A stretch of 64,000 nucleotides of DNA from Gammaproteobacteria bacterium (GTDB lineage Bacteria > Pseudomonadota > Gammaproteobacteria > Pseudomonadales > Pseudohongiellaceae), in NCBI GenBank assembly GCA_030654835.1, contig JAURWS010000030.1, forward strand, positions 1 through 64,000, in the 5' to 3' direction. The notes below the pieces were generated by a model. It was not told where the DNA came from. It did no database searches and saw nothing but the letters and a program-made list of their open reading frames with translations. Of the stretch, positions 26,917 through 35,675 are shown in pieces (positions within the stretch are counted from its first letter, which is position 1; every line of letters begins with the position of its first letter). Position numbers and translations under genes: made by a program.

Positions 26917-26961
26917 GCACGGGGCAGTGGCCTCACTCAACTGACACAATTTGATTCATCT

Positions 26962-26991
26962 ACTTTTGATACACCCACTTTTGATACGCCC
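26962..26991 (+). repeat. Two tandem 15-bp repeats upstream of ahcY
   Basis: Two adjacent copies of ACTTTTGATAC-R-CCC (14 of 15 identical), ending 22 bp before the ahcY ATG. The TTTTGATA part also occurs in the right half of the operator at 24632-24659, so these may be additional regulator half-sites. This is only a sequence resemblance. Confidence 0.55.
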
Positions 26992-27013
26992 AGAAAGCGA
27001 ACAGGATTCAAGA

Positions 27014-28393
27014 ATGAGCAAACACGATTACAAAGTTGCCGACATCGGTCTGGCAGAATTCGGTCGCAAGGAAGTGATTCTTGCCGAATCGGAAATGCCC
27101 GCGCTGATGACACTGCGCGCGCGTTATTCCGCGAGCAAGCCACTGGCCGGCGCGAAGATCATCGGCTGCATCCACATGACCATTCAGACGGCCGTGCTGA
27201 TCGAGACGCTGGTTGAACTCGGCGCGGAAGTGCGCTGGTCTTCCTGCAATATTTTCTCCACGCAGGATCACGCGGCAGCGTACATCGCCTCCACGGGCGT
27301 CGCTGTTTACGCCTGGAAGGGCCAGACCCTGGAAGAGGGTGACTGGTGCATCGAGCAGACCATTCTCAAAGATGGCAAGCCATGGGACTGCAACATGATC
27401 CTCGACGATGGCGGCGACCTGACCGGCATGATCCACAACAAATATCCGCAGATGCTCGACAAGATCAACGGCATCACGGAAGAGACGACAACAGGCGTGC
27501 ATCGCCTGATCGAGATGATGGAAGCGGGCACGTTGAAAGTGCCAGCGATCAACGTCAACGATTCTGTGACCAAGTCCAAGAACGACAACAAGTACGGTTG
27601 CCGCCACAGTCTGAACGACGGCATCAAGCGCGGCACCGACATGCTGTTGTCTGGCCGTCATGCACTGGTCGTCGGTTATGGCGATGTGGGCAAGGGCTCT
27701 GCACAGAGTCTGCGTCAGGAAGGCATGATCGTAAAGGTCTCCGAAATCGATCCGATCTGCGCCATGCAGGCGTGTATGGACGGTTATGAAGTTGTCTCTC
27801 CTTACCTCAACGGCAACAACACCGGCCGCATCGAGGACATCGACCGCGCGCTGCTGGGCAAGCTCGATCTGATCGTGACCACTACGGGCAACATCGACGT
27901 CTGCGACAAGAACATGCTGCAGACCGTGAAGTCCGGCGCCGTGATCTGCAACATCGGCCATTTCGACAACGAGATCGACACCGCGTACATGCGCAAGAAC
28001 TGGACCTGGGAAGAGATCAAGCCGCAGGTGCACAAGGTCTATCGTGCTGCCCCACAGAAAGACAAAACCAATTATCTGCTGCTGTTGTCCGAAGGCCGCC
28101 TGATCAACCTGGGCAACGCCACTGGCCATCCGTCACGCATCATGGACGGCTCGTTCGCCAACCAGGTGATTGCGCAGATGTATCTATACGAGAGAAAGTT
28201 CGCAGCGCTCTCAGCGGATTTCAAGAAGAGCAGCATCACCGTAGAAGTGTTACCCAAGCATCTCGACGAGCAGGTCGCGGCGCTGATGGTAGGTGGTTTC
28301 GGCGGCGTGTTGACGAAGCTGACGCCGGTACAGGCGAAGTACATCAACGTCAGTGTGGAAGGCCCGTTCAAGGCAGATACTTACAAGTATTGA
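27014..28393 (+). CDS. ahcY: S-adenosylhomocysteine hydrolase
   Basis: Splits S-adenosylhomocysteine to homocysteine and adenosine, removing the inhibitor left by methyltransferases. It has 459 residues from the ATG at 27014 with AGGA about 8 bases upstream. The NAD loop is [15 protein letters not shown]; substrate residues lie in [12 protein letters not shown] and [14 protein letters not shown]; the C-terminus DTYKY is invariant in the family. No SAH riboswitch was recognised upstream. A REP pair separates it from metF. Confidence 0.96.
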   Translation: MSKHDYKVADIGLAEFGRKEVILAESEMPALMTLRARYSASKPLAGAKIIGCIHMTIQTAVLIETLVELGAEVRWSSCNIFSTQDHAAAYIASTGVAVYAWKGQTLEEGDWCIEQTILKDGKPWDCNMILDDGGDLTGMIHNKYPQMLDKINGITEETTTGVHRLIEMMEAGTLKVPAINVNDSVTKSKNDNKYGCRHSLNDGIKRGTDMLLSGRHALVVGYGDVGKGSAQSLRQEGMIVKVSEIDPICAMQACMDGYEVVSPYLNGNNTGRIEDIDRALLGKLDLIVTTTGNIDVCDKNMLQTVKSGAVICNIGHFDNEIDTAYMRKNWTWEEIKPQVHKVYRAAPQKDKTNYLLLLSEGRLINLGNATGHPSRIMDGSFANQVIAQMYLYERKFAALSADFKKSSITVEVLPKHLDEQVAALMVGGFGGVLTKLTPVQAKYINVSVEGPFKADTYKY

Positions 28394-28408
28394 GTTGAAA
28401 AATGGAAG

Positions 28409-28471
28409 TATCGCGGGCACGGCCCGCTCCCACAGAGTCAAGTGCTGTGGGAGCGGGCCTCGCCCGCGATA
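28409..28471. repeat. REP pair between ahcY and metF
   Basis: An inverted copy at 28409-28434 and a direct copy at 28446-28471, 11 bp apart, forming a long potential hairpin within the SAM-cycle gene block. It could reduce read-through or stabilise the upstream mRNA. Confidence 0.88.
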
Positions 28472-28517
28472 GACAGTCGGCACCTCGCCATTGCGAACCC
28501 TGAAAGAGAATTCACCA

Positions 28518-29381
28518 ATGACAACACAACCGCGAAGCGCAAACACCCAGGCTCGCTTCAGCTTCGAATTCTTCCCCGCCAAAACTGAAGTGGGTGAAGA
28601 GAAGCTCAAGGAAGTTCACCGCCAGCTCGCGCTGCTGAAGCCCGATTTCTTTTCAGTCACCTATGGCGCCGGCGGTTCCACGCGGGATGGCACGCGCCAG
28701 GCGGTGACCAATATTCACAATGCCGGCTCCAACGTCGCGCCACACTTATCCTTCGGTGGCTCCAGCGAAGAGGAAATTCTCGCTCTGTTGCAGTACTACA
28801 AGGATCTTGGGATTACGCGTCTTGTCGCCCTGCGCGGTGACGTGCCATCCGGCACTGGCGCTACCAGCAGTTACTACTACGCGAACGAACTCGTCGAGCT
28901 GGTTCGCCGCAAGACCGGCAACCACTTTCACATTGAGGTAGCGTGTTACCCAGAGATTCATCCGAAGTCCGAAAGTTACGAAAGTGATCTCTACTACTTC
29001 AAGAAGAAAGTCGATGCGGGCGCCGACAGCGCCATCACGCAATATTTCTACAACGCTGATGCGTATTTCTATTACGTCGACCGCTGCAAGGCGCTGGGCG
29101 TTGAGATTCCGATTGTGCCCGGCATCATGCCCATTACGAATTACTCCAACCTGGCTCGTTTCAGCGGCAACTGTGGCGCAGAGATTCCGCGCTGGGTCCG
29201 GCAGCGCCTGCAGGGTTATGGCGATGATGTAGACAGTATTCGTCAGTTCGGCGACGAAGTGGTGACGCGTCTGTGTGAGACACTGCTGGACGGCGGCGCT
29301 CCCGGGCTGCACTTCTATACGATGAATCAATACACGTCCGTCAGCACCCTCTGGAATAATCTCGGACTCGGCGAGCGCTGA
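28518..29381 (+). CDS. metF: 5,10-methylenetetrahydrofolate reductase
   Basis: Flavoprotein that makes 5-methyl-THF for methionine synthesis. It has 287 residues from the ATG at 28518 (AAAGAGAA upstream); an in-frame TTG at 28491 is less likely. Family landmarks are FSFEFFPAKT, SVTYGAGGS, LRGDVPSG and DAGADSAITQYFYNADAY. It stops one base before the rsmE ATG, so the two are translated from one message. Confidence 0.95.
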   Translation: MTTQPRSANTQARFSFEFFPAKTEVGEEKLKEVHRQLALLKPDFFSVTYGAGGSTRDGTRQAVTNIHNAGSNVAPHLSFGGSSEEEILALLQYYKDLGITRLVALRGDVPSGTGATSSYYYANELVELVRRKTGNHFHIEVACYPEIHPKSESYESDLYYFKKKVDAGADSAITQYFYNADAYFYYVDRCKALGVEIPIVPGIMPITNYSNLARFSGNCGAEIPRWVRQRLQGYGDDVDSIRQFGDEVVTRLCETLLDGGAPGLHFYTMNQYTSVSTLWNNLGLGER

Positions 29382-29382
29382 G

Positions 29383-30114
29383 ATGCGACTTTCACGCATT
29401 CATACTCCTCAGTCACTGATTACAGGATCGACCGTGGTACTTGCAGACGATGCAGCGCACTACGTCGGCAAAGTGCTGCGCCTGCGGCCTGGGGAGATTG
29501 TGGCACTGTTCAACGGCAACGATGGCGAACATCTTGCCGAAGTCGTGAGTGTCGACAAGAAGAGTGTCACCGTGCGACTCGACAGCCAAGTGTCAAATTC
29601 AGCCGACCCAGTACTGCCAATTCATCTCGGTTTGGGAATATCCCGAGGCGAGCGTATGGACTATGCAATCCAGAAAGCCACCGAAGCTGGCGTCAGCAGC
29701 ATCACTCCACTGCTGACCGAACGCTGCGAGGTCAAGCTGAAAGGGGAGCGAATCGACAATCGTCTGAGCCACTGGCACAGAATTGCGATCAGCGCCTGCG
29801 AACAATCCGGGCGTTGCACCGTTCCCTTCATCGAATCACCACTGCCCCTGCAGGAGTGGCTGGCTCGCGAACGCGTTGGCGCCAGTTTCGTTCTCGATCA
29901 TCGAGGCACACAGGGCTACCCCCCTTCGCGCCTGCCCGAAGAGGTCACCTTGCTGATTGGCCCCGAAGGGGGGTTAGCTGACGAGGAAGTGGATAAGGCC
30001 AGAGCCAACGGCTTCGAGGCGGTAAGGCTCGGCCCCCGCGTGCTGCGCACCGAGACAGCCCCGGTGATTGCAATCTCCCTCGCCCAATTCCTTTGGGGCG
30101 ACTATCGTTCCTGA
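29383..30114 (+). CDS. rsmE: 16S rRNA (uracil-1498-N3)-methyltransferase
   Basis: SPOUT-fold methyltransferase of 243 residues. An N-terminal PUA-like domain (LADDAAHYVGKVLRLRPGE) precedes the SAM-binding knot LLIGPEGGLADEEV and LGPRVLRTETA. The gene begins one base after metF. It uses SAM produced by the upstream block, though the grouping may be only positional. Confidence 0.95.
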   Translation: MRLSRIHTPQSLITGSTVVLADDAAHYVGKVLRLRPGEIVALFNGNDGEHLAEVVSVDKKSVTVRLDSQVSNSADPVLPIHLGLGISRGERMDYAIQKATEAGVSSITPLLTERCEVKLKGERIDNRLSHWHRIAISACEQSGRCTVPFIESPLPLQEWLARERVGASFVLDHRGTQGYPPSRLPEEVTLLIGPEGGLADEEVDKARANGFEAVRLGPRVLRTETAPVIAISLAQFLWGDYRS

Positions 30115-30146
30115 AGGCTGCAACTGACAATCACTAAATCGTATGC

Positions 30147-30174
30147 AAAAAAAAAAGCGCCCCGAAGGGCGCTT
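30147..30174 (-). terminator. Terminator of glnK-amtB
   Basis: AAGCGCCC-CGAA-GGGCGCTT, a perfect 8-bp stem with a tetraloop. The A run at 30147-30156 gives a long T tract for minus-strand transcription. It lies between the convergent rsmE and amtB. Confidence 0.92.
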
Positions 30175-30231
30175 ACGTCAAAAGTGTACGTGAGAGAGAG
30201 TTAGTAAATTACCTTCCTGCAAGTCCTGCAA

Positions 30232-31494
30232 TTACTTCGTGAACTCTGGATAAGCTTCCAGACCACATTCGGAAAGGTCGACACCTTCTGCCTCTTCCTC
30301 TGCCGATACTCGTAGACCCATCACGGCCTTGATAATCATCCAGACTACGAAGCTGACGACAGCAACCCAGATGATAATGGTGAGCGCGCCAATAATCTGA
30401 CCTGAGAACGACACTGCGTCATTGGTGATTGGCACCAGCAACAGACCCAGCAGACCACAGGCTCCGTGTACAGCGATTGCACCGACTGGATCGTCAATCT
30501 TGAGTTTGTCCAGGAAAATGATGGTGAAGACAACCAGCACGCCAGCCACCGCACCGAAGAGCGTGGCTTGCAGCGCAGTCGGAGTTGAGGGCTCAGCAGT
30601 AATCGCTACCAGACCGGCCAGGGCGCCGTTCAGAACCATCGTCAGATCAGCCTTGCCGAACAGGGCCTTCGCTACCAGCATCGCTGCAACCAAGCCACCT
30701 GCCGCTGCCGCATTCGTGTTCACGAACACCATGGCAACTGCATTGGCACTGGTCACGTCCGCCAGCTTCAGAACTGAACCGCCGTTAAAGCCCAACCAGC
30801 CCAACCACAGAATCAGTGTGCCGAGAGTTGCCATTGGGAGGTTTGCGCCAGGGAATGCCTTCACGCTGCCATCGACACCATATTTGCCCTTGCGTGGGCC
30901 CAGCAGGAGCACGCCTACCACAGCAGCAGTTGCACCAGCCAGGTGAACGATACCTGAGCCTGCGAAGTCAGAGAACCCAAGGTCACCCAGTGAGTACATG
31001 CCGAATACGGCGTTGCCACCCCAGGTCCAGGAGCCTTCCATCGGATAGATGACACCAGTCATCACCACCGCAAACACCAGAAATGCCCACAGCTTCATGC
31101 GCTCAGCAACAGCGCCGGAGACAATCGACATACAGGTTGCAGCAAACACTACCTGATAGAAGAAGTCAGACGCATCTGAATACACAGCGCCGCCTTCAAA
31201 GCCTTCTTCGGCTTTCGCTGCCAGAACGTCAGTCACCAGCGTTTCGCCACCAGCGATGCCTGAAAGGAACAGGGTGCCACCGTACATCAGGTAGTAACCA
31301 CAGACCATGTACATAATGCAGGAGACTGCGTACAACGAGATGTTCTTGGTCAGAATTTCTGTTGTGTTTTTGGCTCTTACAAGGCCCGACTCCAACATCG
31401 CGAAGCCTGCCGCCATCCACATAACGAGAGCGCCACATACCAGATAGTAGAATGTGTCGATTGCGTACTGCAGTTGAAAAATTTGTTCTTCCAC
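30232..31494 (-). CDS. amtB: Ammonium transporter AmtB
   Basis: Inner-membrane ammonium channel, 420 residues from a GTG at 31494. GGAGG at 31503-31507 sits 8 bases before it, which is better placed than for the in-frame TTG at 31509. About 11 transmembrane helices are visible. The conserved start DTFYYLVCGALVMWMAAGF and the two pore histidines (GIVHLAGA; AVHGACG) are present. A cleavable signal is not evident. It follows glnK by 82 bp, the usual pairing; GlnK plugs the channel when nitrogen is plentiful. Confidence 0.94.
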   Translation of the reverse strand: MEEQIFQLQYAIDTFYYLVCGALVMWMAAGFAMLESGLVRAKNTTEILTKNISLYAVSCIMYMVCGYYLMYGGTLFLSGIAGGETLVTDVLAAKAEEGFEGGAVYSDASDFFYQVVFAATCMSIVSGAVAERMKLWAFLVFAVVMTGVIYPMEGSWTWGGNAVFGMYSLGDLGFSDFAGSGIVHLAGATAAVVGVLLLGPRKGKYGVDGSVKAFPGANLPMATLGTLILWLGWLGFNGGSVLKLADVTSANAVAMVFVNTNAAAAGGLVAAMLVAKALFGKADLTMVLNGALAGLVAITAEPSTPTALQATLFGAVAGVLVVFTIIFLDKLKIDDPVGAIAVHGACGLLGLLLVPITNDAVSFSGQIIGALTIIIWVAVVSFVVWMIIKAVMGLRVSAEEEAEGVDLSECGLEAYPEFTK

Positions 31495-31576
31495 CTTACT
31501 TACCTCCAAACCAGGTCCGAGTCTTACCTGATTAAATTGAATAGTCGTTTAAATGTCGTTCTTTCGATCAGTGTTC

Positions 31577-31930
<354 letters not shown>

Positions 31931-31981
31931 CTATTAATATCCGCTCCGCCGATTCGGTGCAGATACACCTGCATTCACTAA

Positions 31982-31997
31982 TGCATGGCCCGTGCCA
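31982..31997 (-). promoter_or_regulatory. Sigma-54 promoter of glnK-amtB
   Basis: The minus strand reads TGGCACGGGCCATGCA, matching TGGCACG-N4-TTGCA with one mismatch and keeping the essential GG and GC. A TGCACC half-site of the NtrC type lies about 85 bp upstream at 32082-32087. The 31916-32251 gap otherwise holds only the terminator at 32173-32209. Confidence 0.82.
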
Positions 31998-32172
31998 TAT
32001 TAGAAAAATGCTGCATAAACATGAAGATACGTGAAAATCCGCACGTTCTCCTGGCATAGAGATAAGTGCAGCGAGATTATTTGCACCATAACGAGGCGTT
32101 CCAGATATACACGCACCAAAGACAGGCACGGCTGTTGAAGGTAGGAACATCGAATTCTTAGACTGAAAATGC

Positions 32173-32209
32173 AAAAAGGCCTGCCAGTAGTTAACTGACA
32201 GGCCCTTTT
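32173..32209. terminator. Terminator downstream of the TorF-family gene
   Basis: GGCCTG-C-CAGT pairs with ACTG-A-CAGGCC, flanked by AAAAA on the left and CTTTT on the right, so it can stop transcripts in both directions. It lies 43 bp after the stop of the minus-strand porin gene. Confidence 0.88.
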
Positions 32210-32251
32210 CCCTGGACCGCTCTGAATGCCGACGCACTCAGGATCGGTAAT

Positions 32252-32935
32252 TTACAGGCTCTTGCTGATCGCGAAAGAGATCGTGCTGGCGCAATCTGTA
32301 GACGCGAAGCAGTTGGTCTCGCTGATATCCGTATCCGTCCAGATCAGCTGCAGATTCACGCCTGCGTAGGGTTTGGACAGAGATACTTTGTACTCGGAGT
32401 AGCTGTCTTCCGTGCCAAACACATCCTGATCGAAGTCGCTCAGACCGTAGTGCAGGCCCAGTGATACGTCATTGCCCAGAGCGAAACCGTAGTCCAAGGT
32501 GTAATACATAGCAGGACCCACGCCGGCGAAGAAATCGTCGGAGTAATTGATAGTGCCTATCAGGCTGCCGTAGATCAGCTTGCCGTACAGTTCGAGGAAG
32601 TCGTCGCTGCTGGCGCCCGGGTAATCGTAGTACAGGAAACCAACGTCGTAGCCGACTTCTTCGGTCAGATCACCTGTAAAACCACCGAAATAATCGATCT
32701 CGATGCTGTCATCAAAAGTGATGCTTGACGCCCAGGTGCCCAGGTAAAAGCCTGACTCACCAGCCCAGTTGAATCCGCCTTGAATGGCAGAGCCTCCGCT
32801 GGTCTGAGAGACGCCACGGTAGATGTAGTCTGTCGTCAGCGTGACGTTGCCAGTAATCGGGCCTTCCTGCGCTTGCGCTGCGAAAGTTGCAGACATCAAT
32901 CCGGCGGCCAACAATGCTGTGGTAAGTTTTTTCAT
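32252..32935 (-). CDS. TorF-family putative porin
   Basis: 227 residues with a clear signal peptide (MKKLTTALLAAGLMSATFAAQA). The mature protein consists of alternating aromatic beta-strands and starts with NVTLTTDYIYRGVSQT, the hallmark of this conserved outer-membrane family (TIGR02001). These genes commonly sit beside glnK-amtB, suggesting passage of a nitrogen compound across the outer membrane; the solute is not known. A sigma-54-like promoter upstream (33048-33063) supports nitrogen control. Confidence 0.82.
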   Translation of the reverse strand: MKKLTTALLAAGLMSATFAAQAQEGPITGNVTLTTDYIYRGVSQTSGGSAIQGGFNWAGESGFYLGTWASSITFDDSIEIDYFGGFTGDLTEEVGYDVGFLYYDYPGASSDDFLELYGKLIYGSLIGTINYSDDFFAGVGPAMYYTLDYGFALGNDVSLGLHYGLSDFDQDVFGTEDSYSEYKVSLSKPYAGVNLQLIWTDTDISETNCFASTDCASTISFAISKSL

Positions 32936-33047
32936 TTCAAGTAGCTCCTTGACGTTTTAGTAGAGTTTCAATTCTGTGCGTAGTGCACCATTAAAGAGAC
33001 GCGTTATCGATCTGTGGACACACTCTTAAATGCTCGACTTTATAGTA

Positions 33048-33063
33048 AGCACGATGCGTGCCC
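33048..33063 (-). promoter_or_regulatory. Sigma-54-like promoter of the TorF-family gene
   Basis: The minus strand reads GGGCACGCATCGTGCT, compared with TGGCACG-N4-TTGCW; the GG and GC elements are at the right distance. It lies 113 bp before the porin ATG. The remainder of the 32936-33367 gap has no supportable gene; a TACAAT at 33309-33314 could be the -10 of ubiK. Confidence 0.6.
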
Positions 33064-33367
33064 ATTTTTGAACTGAGACCAAAAAACAGCTGCAAGCCTT
33101 TATTTTCAAGCCCCTGCGCGAGAACGATCGACGTTCGGCAACCCCTTGAACCCGGTGGCCCACACCTTCAAGGGCTTGTTTTGCACTCTTTTGAATCACT
33201 TTGGTGCGCTGACGAACAACTTCATGCGCAGCTCGCGACCATCGCACGCACCGCTTCTGAGCAGGCTGGCAGCTTCATAGCGTCATTCCTGACATTCGTG
33301 CACTGCGCTACAATCGGCTCAAGCACGGCAATTACCCCTACCACCCTTTCGCAACGGAACGACTCCC

Positions 33368-33652
33368 ATGATTGACAAACAATTCTTCGAAGAGCTCAGC
33401 CAACAGATCAGCAAGCTTCTGCCACAGGCTGGGGCTGTGGGTGAGGATGTCCGCAAGGCGGTCAATTCTGCACTGCAAAAGGGGTTCGAACGCCTCGACC
33501 TGCTGACTCGCGAGGAGTTCGACGGCCAGTGCCGCGCCTTGGCGCGGGCTGAAGAGCGTATCGCGTTTATGGAGAAGGAGATGTCCAGACTCGAGCAGAT
33601 GATCAATGAGCTGGATGATTCTGCTGTGGAGGAGACACGTACAGACGTCTGA
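33368..33652 (+). CDS. ubiK: Ubiquinone biosynthesis accessory factor UbiK
   Basis: A 94-residue BMFP-family coiled coil (formerly YqiC) that binds UbiJ and lipids in the ubiquinone-making complex. The start MIDKQFFEELSQQISKLLP and the C-terminal coiled coil (REEFDGQCRALARAEERIAFMEKEMSRLEQ) are characteristic. The position beside amtB-glnK is as in Pseudomonas. Confidence 0.9.
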   Translation: MIDKQFFEELSQQISKLLPQAGAVGEDVRKAVNSALQKGFERLDLLTREEFDGQCRALARAEERIAFMEKEMSRLEQMINELDDSAVEETRTDV

Positions 33653-33664
33653 GGGCTTGATTCC

Positions 33665-34159
33665 CTACTGTTCCGCAATCCCCTTCATCGTCGCCAGCGC
33701 GCGCTCGAACGAAGCGCGGCGACGTGCCACGTCTGCGTCCTTTGCGGCCTGGTCAGGTTGATTGGACACGTCCAGCATCAACGTGTAAAGCAGCTTGGAG
33801 TTTGCGGCATCCACGGGCCGCGCTTCCATGAAGCCGTGATAGAGGTTGTAGAACTGTCCATCGACTGAGGGTTGTGTGTAGCCGTAGGACAGTTCGGTCA
33901 GACCCACCAGCACTTCGGTGACGCGACCATTGGCGAGCACCCTTACCGTGCCGATGTCGCCATCGCCGGAGGTAATCACGCAGTCGAGGTTCAACCATTC
34001 GCTGATATCGCAATATTTCCCTACCTTTGCCCAGACGTCGGCAGCTGGACGGGCCACGTCGATTTCCATTTCGATGGCGACATATTCGGGTTGTGCCATG
34101 GCCGAGGTTGAGAGCCACAGGGCGGGAGCGGCGATCAGAGCAAGCAGGGTGCGTTTCAT
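33665..34159 (-). CDS. Exported SRPBCC/polyketide-cyclase-like protein
   Basis: 164 residues with a signal peptide (MKRTLLALIAAPALWLSTSAMA). The rest resembles the START/SRPBCC fold (EMEIDVARPAADVWAKVGKYCDISEWL...), which binds hydrophobic ligands. No catalytic residues can be assigned. It is convergent with ubiK (12 bp) and marks the left edge of the accessory region. Confidence 0.7.
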   Translation of the reverse strand: MKRTLLALIAAPALWLSTSAMAQPEYVAIEMEIDVARPAADVWAKVGKYCDISEWLNLDCVITSGDGDIGTVRVLANGRVTEVLVGLTELSYGYTQPSVDGQFYNLYHGFMEARPVDAANSKLLYTLMLDVSNQPDQAAKDADVARRRASFERALATMKGIAEQ

Positions 34160-34329
34160 GATGGGTTCCTTGGCCTTGTTGTTGGGAGAGCGGTGTTGCG
34201 TGTCCGGTTAATGACAGGCAGTAGAGTAGCCGGGATGGCGTTCTGCAAGCAACGGGTTCTCCGCCGATTTTACAGACACCTCAAAGAAGTGCTGGAACCG
34301 CTGGGAAAGGTGATTTTTTCAACGGCCTG

Positions 34330-34872
34330 CTAGGGTAAGCGGTTGTCGACCGCTAAGGTAAACTCTCCCCGGAAAATTCCGTTAACTTCATACTCATACC
34401 TCCCCAACTGCAGGGAGTACACCGGAAGTGGCACCGTCTTGGTAAAAGGCCTGATCCCTCCGAGACACGCAACGTCAGCAGCTGGAATGCTTTTCGGATC
34501 ATAGTACAGGAAGACTTTAAATTTATTCCCCAACATGGATGTGTTGGCATTTCCTACCTCTGAGCAACCGGCATGATTCATACCTGAAATTTTCAAGAAC
34601 ACCTGCACCGGAAACGATTCCGTTTTTATAAGTTCAACATTTGCTATCACTTTCACCGAAACACCAGTTCTGAAATCGACCAGTCGCCATAAATCATCTT
34701 TAAAGAATTCAACAACGACATTCTGAAAGAAGCCTGGCTGACTTGAGCTATCTACATACGGAATACTCAGCCGAGAGGTACTAGCTGAATACGCCGGATT
34801 GTCTTGAGCAATTGAAATGTTCGGCGAAAGTGCACAAACCATAAATGCCCAAGCGGCATGATTAACATCCAT
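34330..34872 (-). CDS. Exported protein of unknown function, paralogue 1
   Basis: 180 residues with an N-terminal hydrophobic segment ending ...NISIAQ, probably a signal peptide. It is clearly paralogous to the next gene: both show QPGFFQ/KPGFFQDVV, VQVFLKISG, a GC-x-E-x-G cysteine, YY, a second Cys about 40 residues on, PF-x-x-T-x-PL-x-VY and a final Y-x-VNG-x-F-x-G-x-F. The two conserved cysteines may form a disulfide in a small beta-sandwich. No family is recognised. Base composition is AT-richer than the flanking core genes. Confidence 0.6.
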   Translation of the reverse strand: MDVNHAAWAFMVCALSPNISIAQDNPAYSASTSRLSIPYVDSSSQPGFFQNVVVEFFKDDLWRLVDFRTGVSVKVIANVELIKTESFPVQVFLKISGMNHAGCSEVGNANTSMLGNKFKVFLYYDPKSIPAADVACLGGIRPFTKTVPLPVYSLQLGRYEYEVNGIFRGEFTLAVDNRLP

Positions 34873-35017
34873 GATGTATATCCTTAATAAATCGCACGCA
34901 TATAAACAAGCTGCTTGTCGCCATATTTATCGCGCAAGCAGGCTCGACGATTTGCCAATAGCGAAAGCGCGTACCTACCACTGTTACCAAATAAACCTTG
35001 ATGTCGCACCTATCTAG

Positions 35018-35548
35018 CTACAGCGAATTCTTGCTATCAAGAACGAAAGTACCGGTGAACTTACCATTTACAGTATACGAGTACGTACCTGAATCCAGGC
35101 CGTATACAGATAAAGGAATCGTTTGACTAAACGGGACCATCACTGCCGAACAGTCGATCGAACCAGGGGGGTGTTTATTCAGTTTGTAATATGCAATTAC
35201 ACTGAACTGGCTACCCTCCAACATGGTACTAACGTCTCCAAACTCGGGACAGCCGCTAGTGAAAGTGCCGGATATTTCCAGAAAAACCTGCACCGGAGCT
35301 GATCCACTCTTTATCAGTTCCACTTTGGTAATGTCGCGAATTGGAATCCCTTCATAAAGTTCAGAGACACGCCAGAGATTATTCCCAGCTGACTCAATTA
35401 CCACATCTTGAAAGAAGCCTGGCTTTCCATTCGCTTGAACGGCCGGTATCAGCAATTTCCCTGCAGAATACTCAGGGGAGTCGCTAGCAAACGAAGAACA
35501 TGTAGCAACAGTCACTACACCAATAAGACAAAAATTTAGGGTTTTCAT
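35018..35548 (-). CDS. Exported protein of unknown function, paralogue 2
   Basis: 176 residues with a signal peptide (MKTLNFCLIGVVTVATCSSFA). It shares most landmark positions with the 34330-34872 product, so the pair arose by tandem duplication and has since diverged a good deal. It lies 128 bp downstream of the TPR gene and 145 bp upstream of its paralogue, all on one strand. Function unknown. Confidence 0.62.
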   Translation of the reverse strand: MKTLNFCLIGVVTVATCSSFASDSPEYSAGKLLIPAVQANGKPGFFQDVVIESAGNNLWRVSELYEGIPIRDITKVELIKSGSAPVQVFLEISGTFTSGCPEFGDVSTMLEGSQFSVIAYYKLNKHPPGSIDCSAVMVPFSQTIPLSVYGLDSGTYSYTVNGKFTGTFVLDSKNSL

Positions 35549-35675
35549 GCAAAATCTCCTTTTTTGCTTAGATTACGAGAAAATTCCACTTTTAACTTGA
35601 GTCAAAATTTGGGCTGATTACCATGAGACGGCCTCACCAGAAGGGTGGCCGTTATTAAATTGTTGAAGCACAGGA

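Noticed and set aside
25765-26949. 394-codon minus-strand frame opposite metK, and 373 codons opposite ahcY
   Set aside because: Antisense shadows of strongly codon-biased genes, with no motif or ribosome-binding site.
26917-27013. SAH riboswitch before ahcY
   Set aside because: The 97-bp leader lacks the conserved GC-rich pseudoknot elements; only the tandem TTTTGATA repeats are seen.
33026-33247. 73-codon basic minus-strand frame upstream of the TorF gene
   Set aside because: It overlaps the sigma-54-like promoter and has no similarity or translation signal.
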